Assembly (NCBI GenBank): GCA_035570275.1
Contig: DATMNI010000108.1
Location: 1 to 64,000, forward strand
Reading direction: 5' to 3'
DNA from: DATMNI01 sp035570275
Lineage (GTDB): Bacteria > Acidobacteriota > Terriglobia > Bryobacterales > Bryobacteraceae
DNA: 64,000 nt
In this document: positions 17,594 through 26,103 of the stretch, piece by piece
How positions within the stretch are numbered: the first letter of the stretch is position 1
How the letters are laid out: each line of letters begins with the position of its first letter
Position numbers and translations under genes: made by a program
Notes under the pieces: generated by a model
The model's input: the letters and a program-made list of their open reading frames with translations, nothing else
Database searches by the model: none
What the model was told of the DNA's origin: nothing

Positions 17594-18778
17594 TCACCGC
17601 GCTAGCAAGAAGATTATGCAGACCGGCGAGGGAGTCTTGAGATCGTCGCCGGTAGGAGTCAGGCGGCCCGTCGTCCGGGCGATGCGGAAAAGCACGATAT
17701 TGTTGGTGTTCTGGTTGGCTGCCAGGAGATAAGCGCCGGTCGGGTCGATGGCGAAATTTCGCGGCATCTTCCCTCGCGTCGGGACATGCTCGACCAGCGT
17801 CAGCGTCCTGGCGCGGGGGTCGATCGCAAACACCGCGATGCTGTCGTGGCCGCGATTCGAGGCATATAGAAACCTGCCATTGGGATGAACTTGCAGCTCC
17901 GCCGAATTGTTGGTTCCACTAAAGTCCTTCGGCAGCGTTGAGATTGTTTGCAACTCTTTCAGGGTCCCGCCGGTGTGGTCATAAGCGAACACCGTCACCA
18001 AAGATCCCATTTCGCTGAGTGTGTAGGCAAACTTTCCGTCAGGATGAAACACAAAGTGGCGCGGGCCCGAGCCTTGAGTAACCTTGGTGAAGGGAGGGTC
18101 GTTCGGCGTGAGCATGCTCTTGGCCGCGTCCAAACGATACGAAAGAACCTGGTCCAGCCCCAGGTCCGGCACGAAAACGAAGCGGTTGTCGGGTGACAGG
18201 CTGACCGCATGGGCGTGCGGCCCCCTCTGCCGCGGACCAGTGCTGGAGCCCGAGTGCTGCACGAATGCCGACGCCCGACCCACGCTGCCGTCCGCGTTCA
18301 ACGGGAAAGCCGCCACGCTGCCGCTGCCGTAGTTTGCCACTATCAGGGACTTGCCTGTCTTGTCCACCACCAGGTGGGCGGGGATGGTGCCGCGTGTGGT
18401 CACCTTATTCAGCGCGGTCAGCATCCCCGTCTTGACTTCGATCGAGAAGGAACTGACGCTGCCGGCGCTCTGGCCTTCATAATTCGAGATCTCATTCACC
18501 GCGTAAAGAAACCGGTGGTTCGGATGGAGGGCCAGGAACGACGGATTCTCCGTCTCCGCCACCAGGCCGATGGAGGTTAATTTACCAGTCGACGGCTGGA
18601 AACGGTAAGCGTAAATGCCTTTGCTGTCTTGCCTGGTGTAAGTGCCGACGTAGACAAGAAGCTCGCCTTTGGAGGGAACCCTCTTGGCACCCTGGTTGGC
18701 ACCCTGGGGGCGTGGCGCCGCGAGTAGCGCTGGGAGCACCGCCGCGAAAACCAGGCAGGCGTATCGGATGATTTTCAT
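17594..18778 (-). CDS. exported lactonase-family seven-bladed propeller (6-phosphogluconolactonase-like)
   Basis: A protein of about 394 residues in the Pgl/YbhE lactonase family. ATG 18778 is chosen because it starts a classical signal peptide (MKIIRYACLVFAAVLPALLA). The longer upstream frame has no such feature. Family hallmarks are ELLVYVGTYTRQDSKGIYAY at the start, repeated blades such as NPSFLALHPNHRFLYAVNE and GPRHFVFHPDGKFAYTLSE, and GPHAHAVSLSPDNRFVFVPD. YbhE-type enzymes hydrolyse 6-phosphogluconolactone in the cytoplasm. An exported version more likely acts on free sugar lactones, which is inference. It may serve with the PQQ dehydrogenases and the SMP-30 protein of this window, which produce or hydrolyse lactones. 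Confidence 0.8.
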   Translation of the reverse strand: MKIIRYACLVFAAVLPALLAAPRPQGANQGAKRVPSKGELLVYVGTYTRQDSKGIYAYRFQPSTGKLTSIGLVAETENPSFLALHPNHRFLYAVNEISNYEGQSAGSVSSFSIEVKTGMLTALNKVTTRGTIPAHLVVDKTGKSLIVANYGSGSVAAFPLNADGSVGRASAFVQHSGSSTGPRQRGPHAHAVSLSPDNRFVFVPDLGLDQVLSYRLDAAKSMLTPNDPPFTKVTQGSGPRHFVFHPDGKFAYTLSEMGSLVTVFAYDHTGGTLKELQTISTLPKDFSGTNNSAELQVHPNGRFLYASNRGHDSIAVFAIDPRARTLTLVEHVPTRGKMPRNFAIDPTGAYLLAANQNTNNIVLFRIARTTGRLTPTGDDLKTPSPVCIIFLLAR

Positions 18779-18820
18779 GGGTATATCAGACCATACGTCT
18801 GGTCTTGAGGCAATCCGGGA

Positions 18821-18843
18821 CCGGCGGATTGCCAATCCGCCGG
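18821..18843. repeat. GGCGGATT palindromic repeat
   Basis: CCGGCGGATT-GCC-AATCCGCCGG is a perfect ten-base stem with a three-base loop. The same core (GGCGGATT with 3-nt loop) recurs at 39584. It lies between divergent genes (lactonase and BlaI). It looks like a REP-type dispersed element and could also act as a bidirectional terminator. Confidence 0.65.
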
Positions 18844-18887
18844 ACCCAGAGGGTACCCCTAACAACCTGCCTCACAATAAAACCCTC

Positions 18888-18931
18888 TTGACATCGCCCT
18901 CCGCTAGTGCTAATTTTCTAGCATGATGCTA
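18888..18931 (+). promoter_or_regulatory. promoter and putative BlaI operator of the blaI-M56 unit
   Basis: A perfect -35 box TTGACA (18888-18893) is followed after 17 bases by TAATTT (18911-18916) as -10. Directly downstream, over the expected transcription start, lies TAGCAT-G-ATGCTA (18919-18931), a perfect inverted repeat. BlaI/MecI repressors bind dyads over their own promoter, so this is the likely autoregulatory operator. It sits 24 bases before the GTG of the repressor gene. Confidence 0.7.
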
Positions 18932-18954
18932 AAAATCCAGCAGGAGCTGGGGCA

Positions 18955-19338
18955 GTGAGCGCCCTGGCCGGCTTGAGCCGGCGCGAGCGCCAGATTATGG
19001 AAATTCTCTACCAGCACGGCAAGGCATCGGCCTCCGAGGTAAGGGAACTCATGGAGAGTGCGCCCGGTTACTCGGCGGTGCGGGCCATGCTGCGCGTCCT
19101 GGAAGAGAAGGGCCACGTGAAGCACGAAGCCGCTGGGCTGAAGTATGTCTACGTGCCGACCGTGGGGCGCGAGAAGGCCAAGCGGTCGGCCGTGAAGCAC
19201 GTGCTCGACACGTTTTTTAATGGATCGCCGGAACAAATCGTGGCGGCGCTGCTGGATGTCTCGGCGACGCGGTTGACGCCAGGCGAGTTGGACCGGATGG
19301 CGGAAATGATCGAAAAAGCCAAGAGGGAGGAAAAGTAA
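18955..19338 (+). CDS. BlaI/MecI/CopY-family repressor
   Basis: A 127-residue winged-helix repressor. The start is GTG 18955 behind AGGAGCTGGGG. The DNA-binding domain reads LSRRERQIMEILYQHGKASA then SEVRELMESAPGYSAVRAML and VLEEKGHVKHEA, with the family's recognition helix region. The C-terminal part (VKHVLDTFFNGSPEQIVAAL) is the dimerisation helix, normally cleaved by the partner peptidase to relieve repression. The gene is followed after one base by an M56 peptidase gene, the usual arrangement. The dyad in its promoter supports autoregulation. In acidobacteria these pairs are many and rarely linked to beta-lactamases; here the target may be the permease downstream. Confidence 0.85.
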   Translation: MSALAGLSRRERQIMEILYQHGKASASEVRELMESAPGYSAVRAMLRVLEEKGHVKHEAAGLKYVYVPTVGREKAKRSAVKHVLDTFFNGSPEQIVAALLDVSATRLTPGELDRMAEMIEKAKREEK

Positions 19339-19339
19339 A

Positions 19340-21364
19340 ATGGCGGACCTGAGCGGTTTGGCAATGCCGGTTCTGGTGAGCGCGGCGCTCAAGAGCACAC
19401 TCGTGCTGGGCGCGGCATGGTTGATGGCGTTAGCGTTGCGCGGGCGGTCGGCGGCCGCGCGGCATTTGGTGTGGACGGCGGCGGCGGCGGCGCTGCTGGC
19501 TCTGCCCCTGCTTTCGATTTCGTTGCCTTCGCTGCGCCTGGGCGCGGGCGGGGGGCTCTTGCCGGCCAATCTTGGCTTGGTATTTCACGCCACCGGCGCC
19601 GGCGGGGTGAACGCGGCGGCGGCGCCATTGCCGGCCGTTGCGGGAACCGGCGTGCACGCCGCGGTCCGCGCGCCACAGGGCATCTACTGGAAGATCTGGG
19701 ACTGGAAGATCTGGCTGCTGTCGATTTGGGTCGCGGGCGTTTTGTTCTCCATGGCGCAGATGCTGGTGGCTTGCGCCGCGCTGCGGCGAATGCGCGGACG
19801 CGCGGTTCCCTCGCCCGACCGTGACCGCGTGCGGACACTGGCGGAAGGGCTGGGTATTCGGCACGAAGTCGAGGTGCTGGAGACCGCGCCCGGCGGCATG
19901 CCTATGACCTTCGGGCTTCTGCGGCCTGCCATCTTCATGCCCACCGATGCCGAAACCTGGACCGACGATCGCCGCCAGATGGTACTGCTGCACGAACTGG
20001 CGCACGTGCGCCGCGGCGACGTAGCTACCCACCTGATGGCTCGCGTGGCGCTCAGCCTCTATTGGTGGAATCCGCTGGCCTGGACCGCCTGGCGCGAGTT
20101 TCTGAAGGAGCGCGAGCGCGCGGCCGACGACCTGGTGTTGAGCTCGGGCGCCGCCGCCACCGAATACGCCGGCCACCTGCTGGAAGTGGCGCGGACCATG
20201 CAAACGGCTCAGCCGGTCGCCTGGGCCGCCGTCGCCATGGCGCGGCCGTCTCAACTGGAAGGCCGGCTGATGGCTATTCTGGATGGCCGGCGGAATCGGC
20301 AGCAGCCGGGCCGTCTGACGGCTGCGTTAGCTGCCATGCTGGCCGTTGCCGTGGTGTTGCCGTTGGCGGCGCTGCAATCGCAGGATGAACCGGCGGTGGC
20401 GGCGCGCTTCCGGGTTGACGTCCAAGCCCAGGAAGTGGACGCCACCATCCGCGCCGCCATGGGCCAGAAGAACCATCAGATGCTGGAGCAAGCCGCCGCG
20501 GCCTTCGAAAAGCTGCGCAAGTTCGACGAGGCTCAAAAACTGCGCGAAGCCGCTCTGGCCATCCGCGAGGAAGTTTCCGGCCCGCAGAGCGTGGACTACG
20601 CCGTCGGTCTGACCAATCTGGGCGACCTGGCCCGCAAGCGCGGCAAGTTGGCCGATGGCGATCCCTATTACGCCAAGGCAGTGGCCGCGGTTGGCGATCG
20701 CGCCGAGACCGCGCAGGCATTGGTGTATCTCAGCCAGGGCGCTTTCCGAACCCACGAGTTCGACAAAGCCGTGGAGTTTGCGCAGCGCGCCCGAAACGTG
20801 GCCAGCCCCGGCGCCGAGACCGGCAAGGTGATGACCTGGATGGGGCAGATCCGCGAAAAGCAGGAGAACGCGGCCGATGCCGAATCGCTATATACAGGAG
20901 CGCTCTCGCAGGACCCGCCCAATTCGCCTGAAGCGGCGCTCACCATGGAGGTCTATGCACGCTTCCTCCGCAGCCAGCAGCGCACCAGCGAAGCCGAGGT
21001 CATGGATGCCCGGGCCGCGGGCGTGAGGAAGGCATTGGTCTCCGCGGCGACCGTTAATATCAGGGGCACGGCGCAAACTTACCGCGTAGGCGACGGGACC
21101 ACTCCTCCCAAGCTTCTCAAGAAGCTCGAACCTGGGTATACCGAGGAAGCGCGTGCCGCCAAGATCGCGGGCACGGTGTTGCTTCAGATCGTGATCGAGC
21201 CCAATGGCCTCGCCACCGATTTCCAACTCCTGAAGGGTGTCGGGTTCGGACTCGACGAAAAGGCCGTGGAAGCAATTAGCCAGTGGCAATTTCAGCCGGG
21301 TACGAAGAATGGCGTTCCCGTGCCCGTGCAGGCGCAGGTCGAAGTGAATTTCCGGCTGATGTAA
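19340..21364 (+). CDS. BlaR1-type M56 metallopeptidase fused to TPR and TonB C-terminal domains
   Basis: A 674-residue membrane protein. Residues 1-150 contain hydrophobic helices (STLVLGAAWLMALAL, WTAAAAALLALPLLSIS, LLSIWVAGVLFSMAQMLVA). The M56 zinc motif HELAH is at 218-222, followed by WWNPLAWTAWREFLKERE and ERAADDLVL, and a further helix near 335 (AALAAMLAVAVVLPLAAL). Instead of the penicillin-binding sensor of BlaR1, the periplasmic part carries a TPR region (about 355-560: FEKLRKFDEAQKLREAALA, DYAVGLTNLGDLARKRGKLA) and a TonB C-terminal domain (about 590-674: KLEPGYTEEARAAKIAGTV, then AVEAISQWQFQPGTKNG). By family it should cleave the BlaI-type repressor when its sensor part is engaged. 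The TonB-like end suggests contact with an envelope protein. It is in an operon with blaI and probably the permease. Confidence 0.85.
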   Translation: MADLSGLAMPVLVSAALKSTLVLGAAWLMALALRGRSAAARHLVWTAAAAALLALPLLSISLPSLRLGAGGGLLPANLGLVFHATGAGGVNAAAAPLPAVAGTGVHAAVRAPQGIYWKIWDWKIWLLSIWVAGVLFSMAQMLVACAALRRMRGRAVPSPDRDRVRTLAEGLGIRHEVEVLETAPGGMPMTFGLLRPAIFMPTDAETWTDDRRQMVLLHELAHVRRGDVATHLMARVALSLYWWNPLAWTAWREFLKERERAADDLVLSSGAAATEYAGHLLEVARTMQTAQPVAWAAVAMARPSQLEGRLMAILDGRRNRQQPGRLTAALAAMLAVAVVLPLAALQSQDEPAVAARFRVDVQAQEVDATIRAAMGQKNHQMLEQAAAAFEKLRKFDEAQKLREAALAIREEVSGPQSVDYAVGLTNLGDLARKRGKLADGDPYYAKAVAAVGDRAETAQALVYLSQGAFRTHEFDKAVEFAQRARNVASPGAETGKVMTWMGQIREKQENAADAESLYTGALSQDPPNSPEAALTMEVYARFLRSQQRTSEAEVMDARAAGVRKALVSAATVNIRGTAQTYRVGDGTTPPKLLKKLEPGYTEEARAAKIAGTVLLQIVIEPNGLATDFQLLKGVGFGLDEKAVEAISQWQFQPGTKNGVPVPVQAQVEVNFRLM

Positions 21365-21389
21365 GCGGCACACACAGACCTGGAGGCCC

Positions 21390-23840
21390 GTGCTACCCAT
21401 GCGAACCGTGCGCAACAGCCCGGGCTTCACCCTGATCGCCGTGTTGACGCTGGCGCTGGGCATCGGCGCCAACACGGCCCTGTTCAGCGTAGTTGACGCG
21501 GTCCTGCTTCGGTCGTTCGGATACACCGACCCGGCCCGCCTCATTGAGATCTCCGGCGTCAACAAGAAAGGCCAGAACACCGGCGTCTCGCTGCCCGATT
21601 TCCAGGCTTTCCAGTCCAGAGCGCGTTCGCTCGAACAGGTGGGCGTTTCGCGCGTTCAGACGTTCACACTTGCCGGCGGCGCCGGGAATGGGCCGCGGGA
21701 GCCGGAGAACCTCTACGGGCAGATGGTCTCGCGCGATTGCTTTGCGGCGCTGGGGTCGGCAGCCATACTGGGCCGGACTTTCAACGCCGCCGATTTCGAT
21801 ACGGGCACGCCGCTGGTGGCCGTCATCGCGTATCCGCTGTGGCGGGCCAGTTTCGGCGGCGATTCCCAGATGGTCGGCCGGCACGTTCTGATGAACGGCG
21901 CCGATTATGCAGTCATCGGTGTGATGGGGCCGGATTTTCAGTTTCCGCATCCGGCGTTCAAAGTCTGGGCGCCCTGGAAACTGAGCGCGGAGGATCTGGC
22001 GAATCGGACTGCCCACCCGTTTACCCTGGTCGCCCGTCTGAAACGCGGCGTGACGCCGGCCGCCGCATTGGCCGAACTGCAGGGCCTTTCGCAATCGCTG
22101 GCGCATGAGTTCCCCGCTACCAACGATGGCTGGCGCGCCGTCACCGCGCCGGTCAACGAACGCGTACTCGGCAACGTCCGGCCGGCGTTGCTCACTCTGC
22201 TGGGCGCGGTCGGTTTCGTCCTGCTGATCGCCTGCATGAATGTATCGAACCTGCTGGTGTCGCGCGGCATTCCGCGGCGAGGGGAGATGGCGGTGCGGGC
22301 CGCACTCGGAGCCACCAGGATGCGGCTGGTGCGGCAACTTCTGGGCGAAAGTCTCGTCATCGCCGGATTTGGCGGCGCCTTGGGTCTGCTGTTCGCGTAC
22401 TGGGGACTGCGCGCCCTGGTGGCCAGCCTGCCGGTGCGCACCATCTCAATCCTTCCGGGTTTGGATCGAGCCGGTCTCGGTAGTGGAAGCGCCGGCGGCC
22501 GCGTGCTGCTGGTTTCCGTGCTGGCCAGCCTGGCGTCGGCAATCGTCTTTGGGCTCTTTCCCGCACTCCAGCTTTCGCGGCCCAACATCGAGGGCAGCCT
22601 CAAGGAAGGCGGGCGCGCCACCACCGCCAGCGTGCGCGGCCGCCGCTTCCTCAGCGGCCTGATCGTCCTGGAAACGGCGCTTTCGGTGGTGCTGCTGGTG
22701 GGCGCCGGGCTGATGATTCGCAGTTTCGCGCGAACCATGCAGGTGAACCTGGGCTTTCGCCCCGAACATGTGTTGACCGCGCAGATTCCTTCGCCGTGGG
22801 ACGATTCCCGGCGCAGCAGCCCTGAAGAGACCGCGCGCCAGATGCAATACTTCCGCCAGATCGTGAAGGGCGTGCAAGGCATCCCCGGCGTGAGCGCAGC
22901 CGGGCTGGTCACGGTGCTGCCGCTGGGGGTGGTCCACATTCAGACCCGGATTTTCATCCACGGCCGGCCGGCGCCTGGTCCGGGCGAAGATATCCGCGTG
23001 CAATACCGGGGCGTCAGCCCGGATTATTTCGGCGTGATGGGCATTCCCGTTCTGCGCGGGCGCGGGTTCACGGAAGACGACCGGACTGGACAACCGGCCG
23101 TGGTGGTGGTCAACCAGGCCATGGCGCGCGCTTTCTGGCCCAATGAAGACGCGGTCGGCAAGCAGATCTCGATGGGCAACCCGACAACCGGGCCGTGGAT
23201 CACCGTGGTTGGCGTGGTAGCCGGTGTGCGCCATGACCGTCTCACCGCCGAACCGGAGCCGGAGTTGTACACCAGCTACCTGCAGACGCTGCTGGCGCCG
23301 CAGGTTTCGACGGTGGTCTTGCGGACCGCCGACAATCCGCTTTCGCTGGCAACCACTTTGCGTGCGGCGATTCACCAGATCAACCCAAACCAGCCCGTGG
23401 CGGAGGTGAAAACCATGACGCAAGTGGTTTCCGACTCCGTGGCGCAACCGAGGCTGTACACGGTTCTGCTGGCGATTTTCGCCGCTCTGGCGTTGCTGCT
23501 GGCCGCCGCGGGGATCTTCGCCGTGATCTCCTGCACGGTGAACCAGAGCACCCATGAGATTGGGATTCGCATGGCGCTGGGCGCCACACCGGCCCACGTG
23601 CTGCGGGCGATGATGCGGCGCGCGGTGGTAGAGGCGGCTGTTGGCGCCGGTTTCGGGTTGGCGATTGCGGCAGGGCTCACCGGAGTTCTGAAGAGCCAGC
23701 TTTACGGTGTGACGGCGACCGACCCACTGACATTCGCCGCGGTGCCGGTGCTGCTGACGTGCGTGGCACTGGCGGCCACGTATCTGCCGGCGCGCCGCGC
23801 CACTCGCGTGGACCCGCTGGTGGCGCTGCGGGCAGAGTGA
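21390..23840 (+). CDS. ADOP-family MacB/FtsX-type ABC permease
   Basis: An 816-residue permease of the acidobacterial duplicated orphan permease (ADOP) type: two MacB periplasmic core/FtsX units in one chain without an ATPase gene beside it. The start NSPGFTLIAVLTLALGIGAN then TALFSVVDAVLLRSFGY is the first transmembrane helix and signature. FtsX helices follow around residues 265-400, with a second MacB core and the closing helices (LYTVLLAIFAALALLLAAAG, ISCTVNQSTHEIGIRMALGA). GTG 21390 or ATG 21399 can start it. Both are slightly short of the usual N-terminus, which has about 10-15 more residues. Its gene starts 25 bp after the M56 gene, so it is likely in the same operon. By family it would move lipoproteins, peptides or drugs across the inner membrane, or transmit force to the periplasm. 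Confidence 0.85.
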   Translation: MLPMRTVRNSPGFTLIAVLTLALGIGANTALFSVVDAVLLRSFGYTDPARLIEISGVNKKGQNTGVSLPDFQAFQSRARSLEQVGVSRVQTFTLAGGAGNGPREPENLYGQMVSRDCFAALGSAAILGRTFNAADFDTGTPLVAVIAYPLWRASFGGDSQMVGRHVLMNGADYAVIGVMGPDFQFPHPAFKVWAPWKLSAEDLANRTAHPFTLVARLKRGVTPAAALAELQGLSQSLAHEFPATNDGWRAVTAPVNERVLGNVRPALLTLLGAVGFVLLIACMNVSNLLVSRGIPRRGEMAVRAALGATRMRLVRQLLGESLVIAGFGGALGLLFAYWGLRALVASLPVRTISILPGLDRAGLGSGSAGGRVLLVSVLASLASAIVFGLFPALQLSRPNIEGSLKEGGRATTASVRGRRFLSGLIVLETALSVVLLVGAGLMIRSFARTMQVNLGFRPEHVLTAQIPSPWDDSRRSSPEETARQMQYFRQIVKGVQGIPGVSAAGLVTVLPLGVVHIQTRIFIHGRPAPGPGEDIRVQYRGVSPDYFGVMGIPVLRGRGFTEDDRTGQPAVVVVNQAMARAFWPNEDAVGKQISMGNPTTGPWITVVGVVAGVRHDRLTAEPEPELYTSYLQTLLAPQVSTVVLRTADNPLSLATTLRAAIHQINPNQPVAEVKTMTQVVSDSVAQPRLYTVLLAIFAALALLLAAAGIFAVISCTVNQSTHEIGIRMALGATPAHVLRAMMRRAVVEAAVGAGFGLAIAAGLTGVLKSQLYGVTATDPLTFAAVPVLLTCVALAATYLPARRATRVDPLVALRAE

Positions 23841-23843
23841 GGA

Positions 23844-23915
23844 CCACTCCCTGACGGTTGTGGCTCCGATCGCAGCCGCGCGCGTCGATTCGGAGCCGCG
23901 CGCGTCAGCAAGCGG
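23844..23915. repeat. PLANARGS dispersed repeat, full inverted pair
   Basis: This intergenic element is made of two related units in opposite orientation: CCACTCCCTGACGGTTGTGG (from 23844) and the inverted CGGAGCCGCGCGCGTCAGCA ending AGCGG at 23915. The two arms are imperfect inverted copies of each other, so the RNA or single strand can fold into a long hairpin. It separates the ADOP permease from the threonine dehydratase gene. Confidence 0.7.
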
Positions 23916-23930
23916 GCTACACTAACGGCT

Positions 23931-24854
23931 GTGAAAGAAGCGATTGACGCAGCCTACGAGCGCATCCGCCCCCTGGTGCGCGAAACTCCGGTGGAAGAAT
24001 TCCAGGATGGCGCCTTTCTCAAACTGGAGCACCTGCAGCGCACCGGGTCGTTCAAATTTCGCGGGGCATCTAATAAGGTGGCGCTGCTCACGCCGCAGCA
24101 GGCAGCGGCCGGTGTAGTCACGGCATCCAACGGGAATCATGGCCTTGGGGTGGCGGCGGCGGCGCAGGCGCGCGGTATCGCGGCTCAGGTATTCGTCTCG
24201 TCTCACGTTGCGCCGGCCAAAGCTCGCCGGATTGAGGCGCTCGGAGCGCATATCCACGCCGTTGGCGACGACCCCCTGACGGCCGAACTGGCGGCTCGCC
24301 GGGCCAGCGAAGAGACCGGCAGGACGTTCATCTCGCCGTACAACGACACGGCAGTCATGGCGGGGCAGGGAACCATCGCGGTGGAACTGCACCGGCAACT
24401 ACCGAAACTGGATGCGGTGCTGGTGGCGGTGGGCGGCGGCGGCCTGATCGGCGGCATCGGCAGTTATCTGAAAGCAGTGTCGCCGCAGACGGAGATGGTG
24501 GGCTGCTGGCCCCAGAACTCGCCGGTGATGTACGAATGCATGCGCGCCGGCAGGGTGGTGGACGTCCCGGAATTGCCCACGCTCTCCGAAAGCACCGCGG
24601 GCGGCCTCGAGCCGGAATCGGTGACGCTGGAAGTCTGCCGGCGCGTGATCGACCGGTGCGTGCTGGTCACGGAAGCCGAGATTCTGGCGGCCATGCGGCT
24701 GATCCTCGAGACCGAACATTGGGTGATCGAAGGCGCCGCGGCGGTGGCGGTGGCGGCCTATCTCAAAGAGGCCGCGCACTATGGGCGAAAGACTGTGGCC
24801 ATCGTGATTTGCGGCCGCAACGTTTCGCCGGACGTTCTGCGGCGTTTGCTATGA
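23931..24854 (+). CDS. threonine/serine dehydratase (PLP fold-type II)
   Basis: A 307-residue pyridoxal-phosphate enzyme, probably threonine or serine dehydratase (threonine to 2-oxobutanoate and ammonia) or serine racemase. GTG 23931 starts it. The PLP lysine is in RTGSFKFRGASNK (K42), followed by TASNGNHGLGVAAAAQARG with the Ser/Asn contacts and the glycine loop VAVGGGGLIGGIGSYL. EGAAAVAVAAYL near the end closes the fold. There is no ACT regulatory domain, so it is of the short, catabolic or racemase-like type. Its stop overlaps the amidohydrolase start (ATGA at 24851-24854), implying coupled translation. Confidence 0.85.
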   Translation: MKEAIDAAYERIRPLVRETPVEEFQDGAFLKLEHLQRTGSFKFRGASNKVALLTPQQAAAGVVTASNGNHGLGVAAAAQARGIAAQVFVSSHVAPAKARRIEALGAHIHAVGDDPLTAELAARRASEETGRTFISPYNDTAVMAGQGTIAVELHRQLPKLDAVLVAVGGGGLIGGIGSYLKAVSPQTEMVGCWPQNSPVMYECMRAGRVVDVPELPTLSESTAGGLEPESVTLEVCRRVIDRCVLVTEAEILAAMRLILETEHWVIEGAAAVAVAAYLKEAAHYGRKTVAIVICGRNVSPDVLRRLL

Positions 24855-26089
24855 TGGCGCCAATTATGATGGCGCCAATGATGAAATACCTCGCGATCGG
24901 GCTGCTGTGGGTGGTTTGCCCGTGGGTAGCGCCGGCGGCGGCCGAATCCTACCGGTTCGGCGCGGTCTGGGATGGCGACAAGGTCTGGAAAGACGCCTGC
25001 ATCACGGTTCAAGGGGAGCACATCGAAAGGGTCGGTGCCTGTCCCGCCGGCGCCTTGAATCTCTCGCGGTACACGGCGATTCCCGGGATGATCGACGTCC
25101 ACACCCACATGACGTACGTGTTCGAAAACAAGGTGAGCCGTCCGGGCCGCGGGGCCGCGGTGGTTTTCCTGGCGCAGGACAACGCGCGCAAGACGCTGGA
25201 AACCGGCGTCACTACGGTGCGCGACCTGGGGGCGCAGAACTACGCCGATATCGCTATGCGCGACCTCATCGGTCTCGGCCAGATGAAAGGGCCGCGCATG
25301 TTTGTGGCGGGGTACGGGCTGTCGGCGCCGCGGCCCGGCCGGCCTACCTCACCCAATTCGGCCAAAGGTGTAGACGAAGTCGCCAAGGTGGTGCGCCAGC
25401 AGGTGGACGCCGGCGCGGACTGGATCAAGATGTACGGCTCCACCGGTTCGGGCCAGGATGTCAGCGGCACCCAGACCTACACGTTCGACGAAATGAAGGC
25501 CGCGGTGGATGCGGCCCATGCGGCCGGGAAACGGATTGCGATCCACTCCTACGGTCCCGATGGCGCGCGCGACGCGATTCGCGCCGGCGCCGATTCGCTG
25601 GAACATGCCACCGATATGGACGACGAAACGATTGCCGAAATGGTGCGGCGCAAGATTTTCTACGTGCCCACCATCGACCACAACCGCTACTATGCCGACA
25701 ATTACGTGAAGCTGAACTACCCGCCTGCGGCCGTGGAGGGGCTGAACGGCTTCGTGCAGCGCAACCTGGAGACGGCGCGCAAGGCCTTCCGGGCGGGCGC
25801 GCGGTTCGCCATGGGGTCGGACGCGGTGTATACCATGTTCGGCGAAAACACGCGCGAGTTGGGATGGTTCGTGAAGGCCGGGATGACGCCCGAACAGGCA
25901 TTGCGGGCCGCTACTGCCGGCGGCGCCGAACTGCTGGGGATGGAGACCCGCCTGGGCGCGATTCGGACTGGTTACCTGGCCGACATCGCCGCCGTGGAAG
26001 GCGACCCGCTGGCCAACATCGAAGTGGCCATCGGCAAGGTGCGCTGGGTCATGAAGGCCGGCGAAGTTGTGGTCGACAAGACCCGGTAA
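24851..26089 (+). CDS. exported amidohydrolase (imidazolonepropionase/prolidase-like)
   Basis: A metal-dependent amidohydrolase of about 412 residues. The 5' end is a tandem repeat of start codons (ATGATGGCGCCAAT twice, then ATGATGAAA). The last pair gives the best signal peptide (MMKYLAIGLLWVVCPWVAPA), whereas ATG 24851 overlaps the dehydratase stop. Metal-site motifs are DVHTHMTYVF (HxH), DWIKMYGSTG with the Lys position, IAIHSYGPDG and LEHATDMDD (two His) and FAMGSDAVY (the catalytic Asp). These match the subgroup that hydrolyses N-acyl amino acids, Xaa-Pro dipeptides or imidazolonepropionate. Export suggests dipeptide breakdown in the periplasm. The coupled dehydratase fits an amino-acid catabolism role. 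Confidence 0.8.
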   Translation: MMAPIMMAPMMKYLAIGLLWVVCPWVAPAAAESYRFGAVWDGDKVWKDACITVQGEHIERVGACPAGALNLSRYTAIPGMIDVHTHMTYVFENKVSRPGRGAAVVFLAQDNARKTLETGVTTVRDLGAQNYADIAMRDLIGLGQMKGPRMFVAGYGLSAPRPGRPTSPNSAKGVDEVAKVVRQQVDAGADWIKMYGSTGSGQDVSGTQTYTFDEMKAAVDAAHAAGKRIAIHSYGPDGARDAIRAGADSLEHATDMDDETIAEMVRRKIFYVPTIDHNRYYADNYVKLNYPPAAVEGLNGFVQRNLETARKAFRAGARFAMGSDAVYTMFGENTRELGWFVKAGMTPEQALRAATAGGAELLGMETRLGAIRTGYLADIAAVEGDPLANIEVAIGKVRWVMKAGEVVVDKTR

Positions 26090-26103
26090 CGGCTAAGTAA
26101 CAG

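Noticed and set aside
24907..26100. 397-codon plus-strand frame over the amidohydrolase
   Set aside because: It is the alternative frame of a well-supported amidohydrolase; Arg-rich, no motif.
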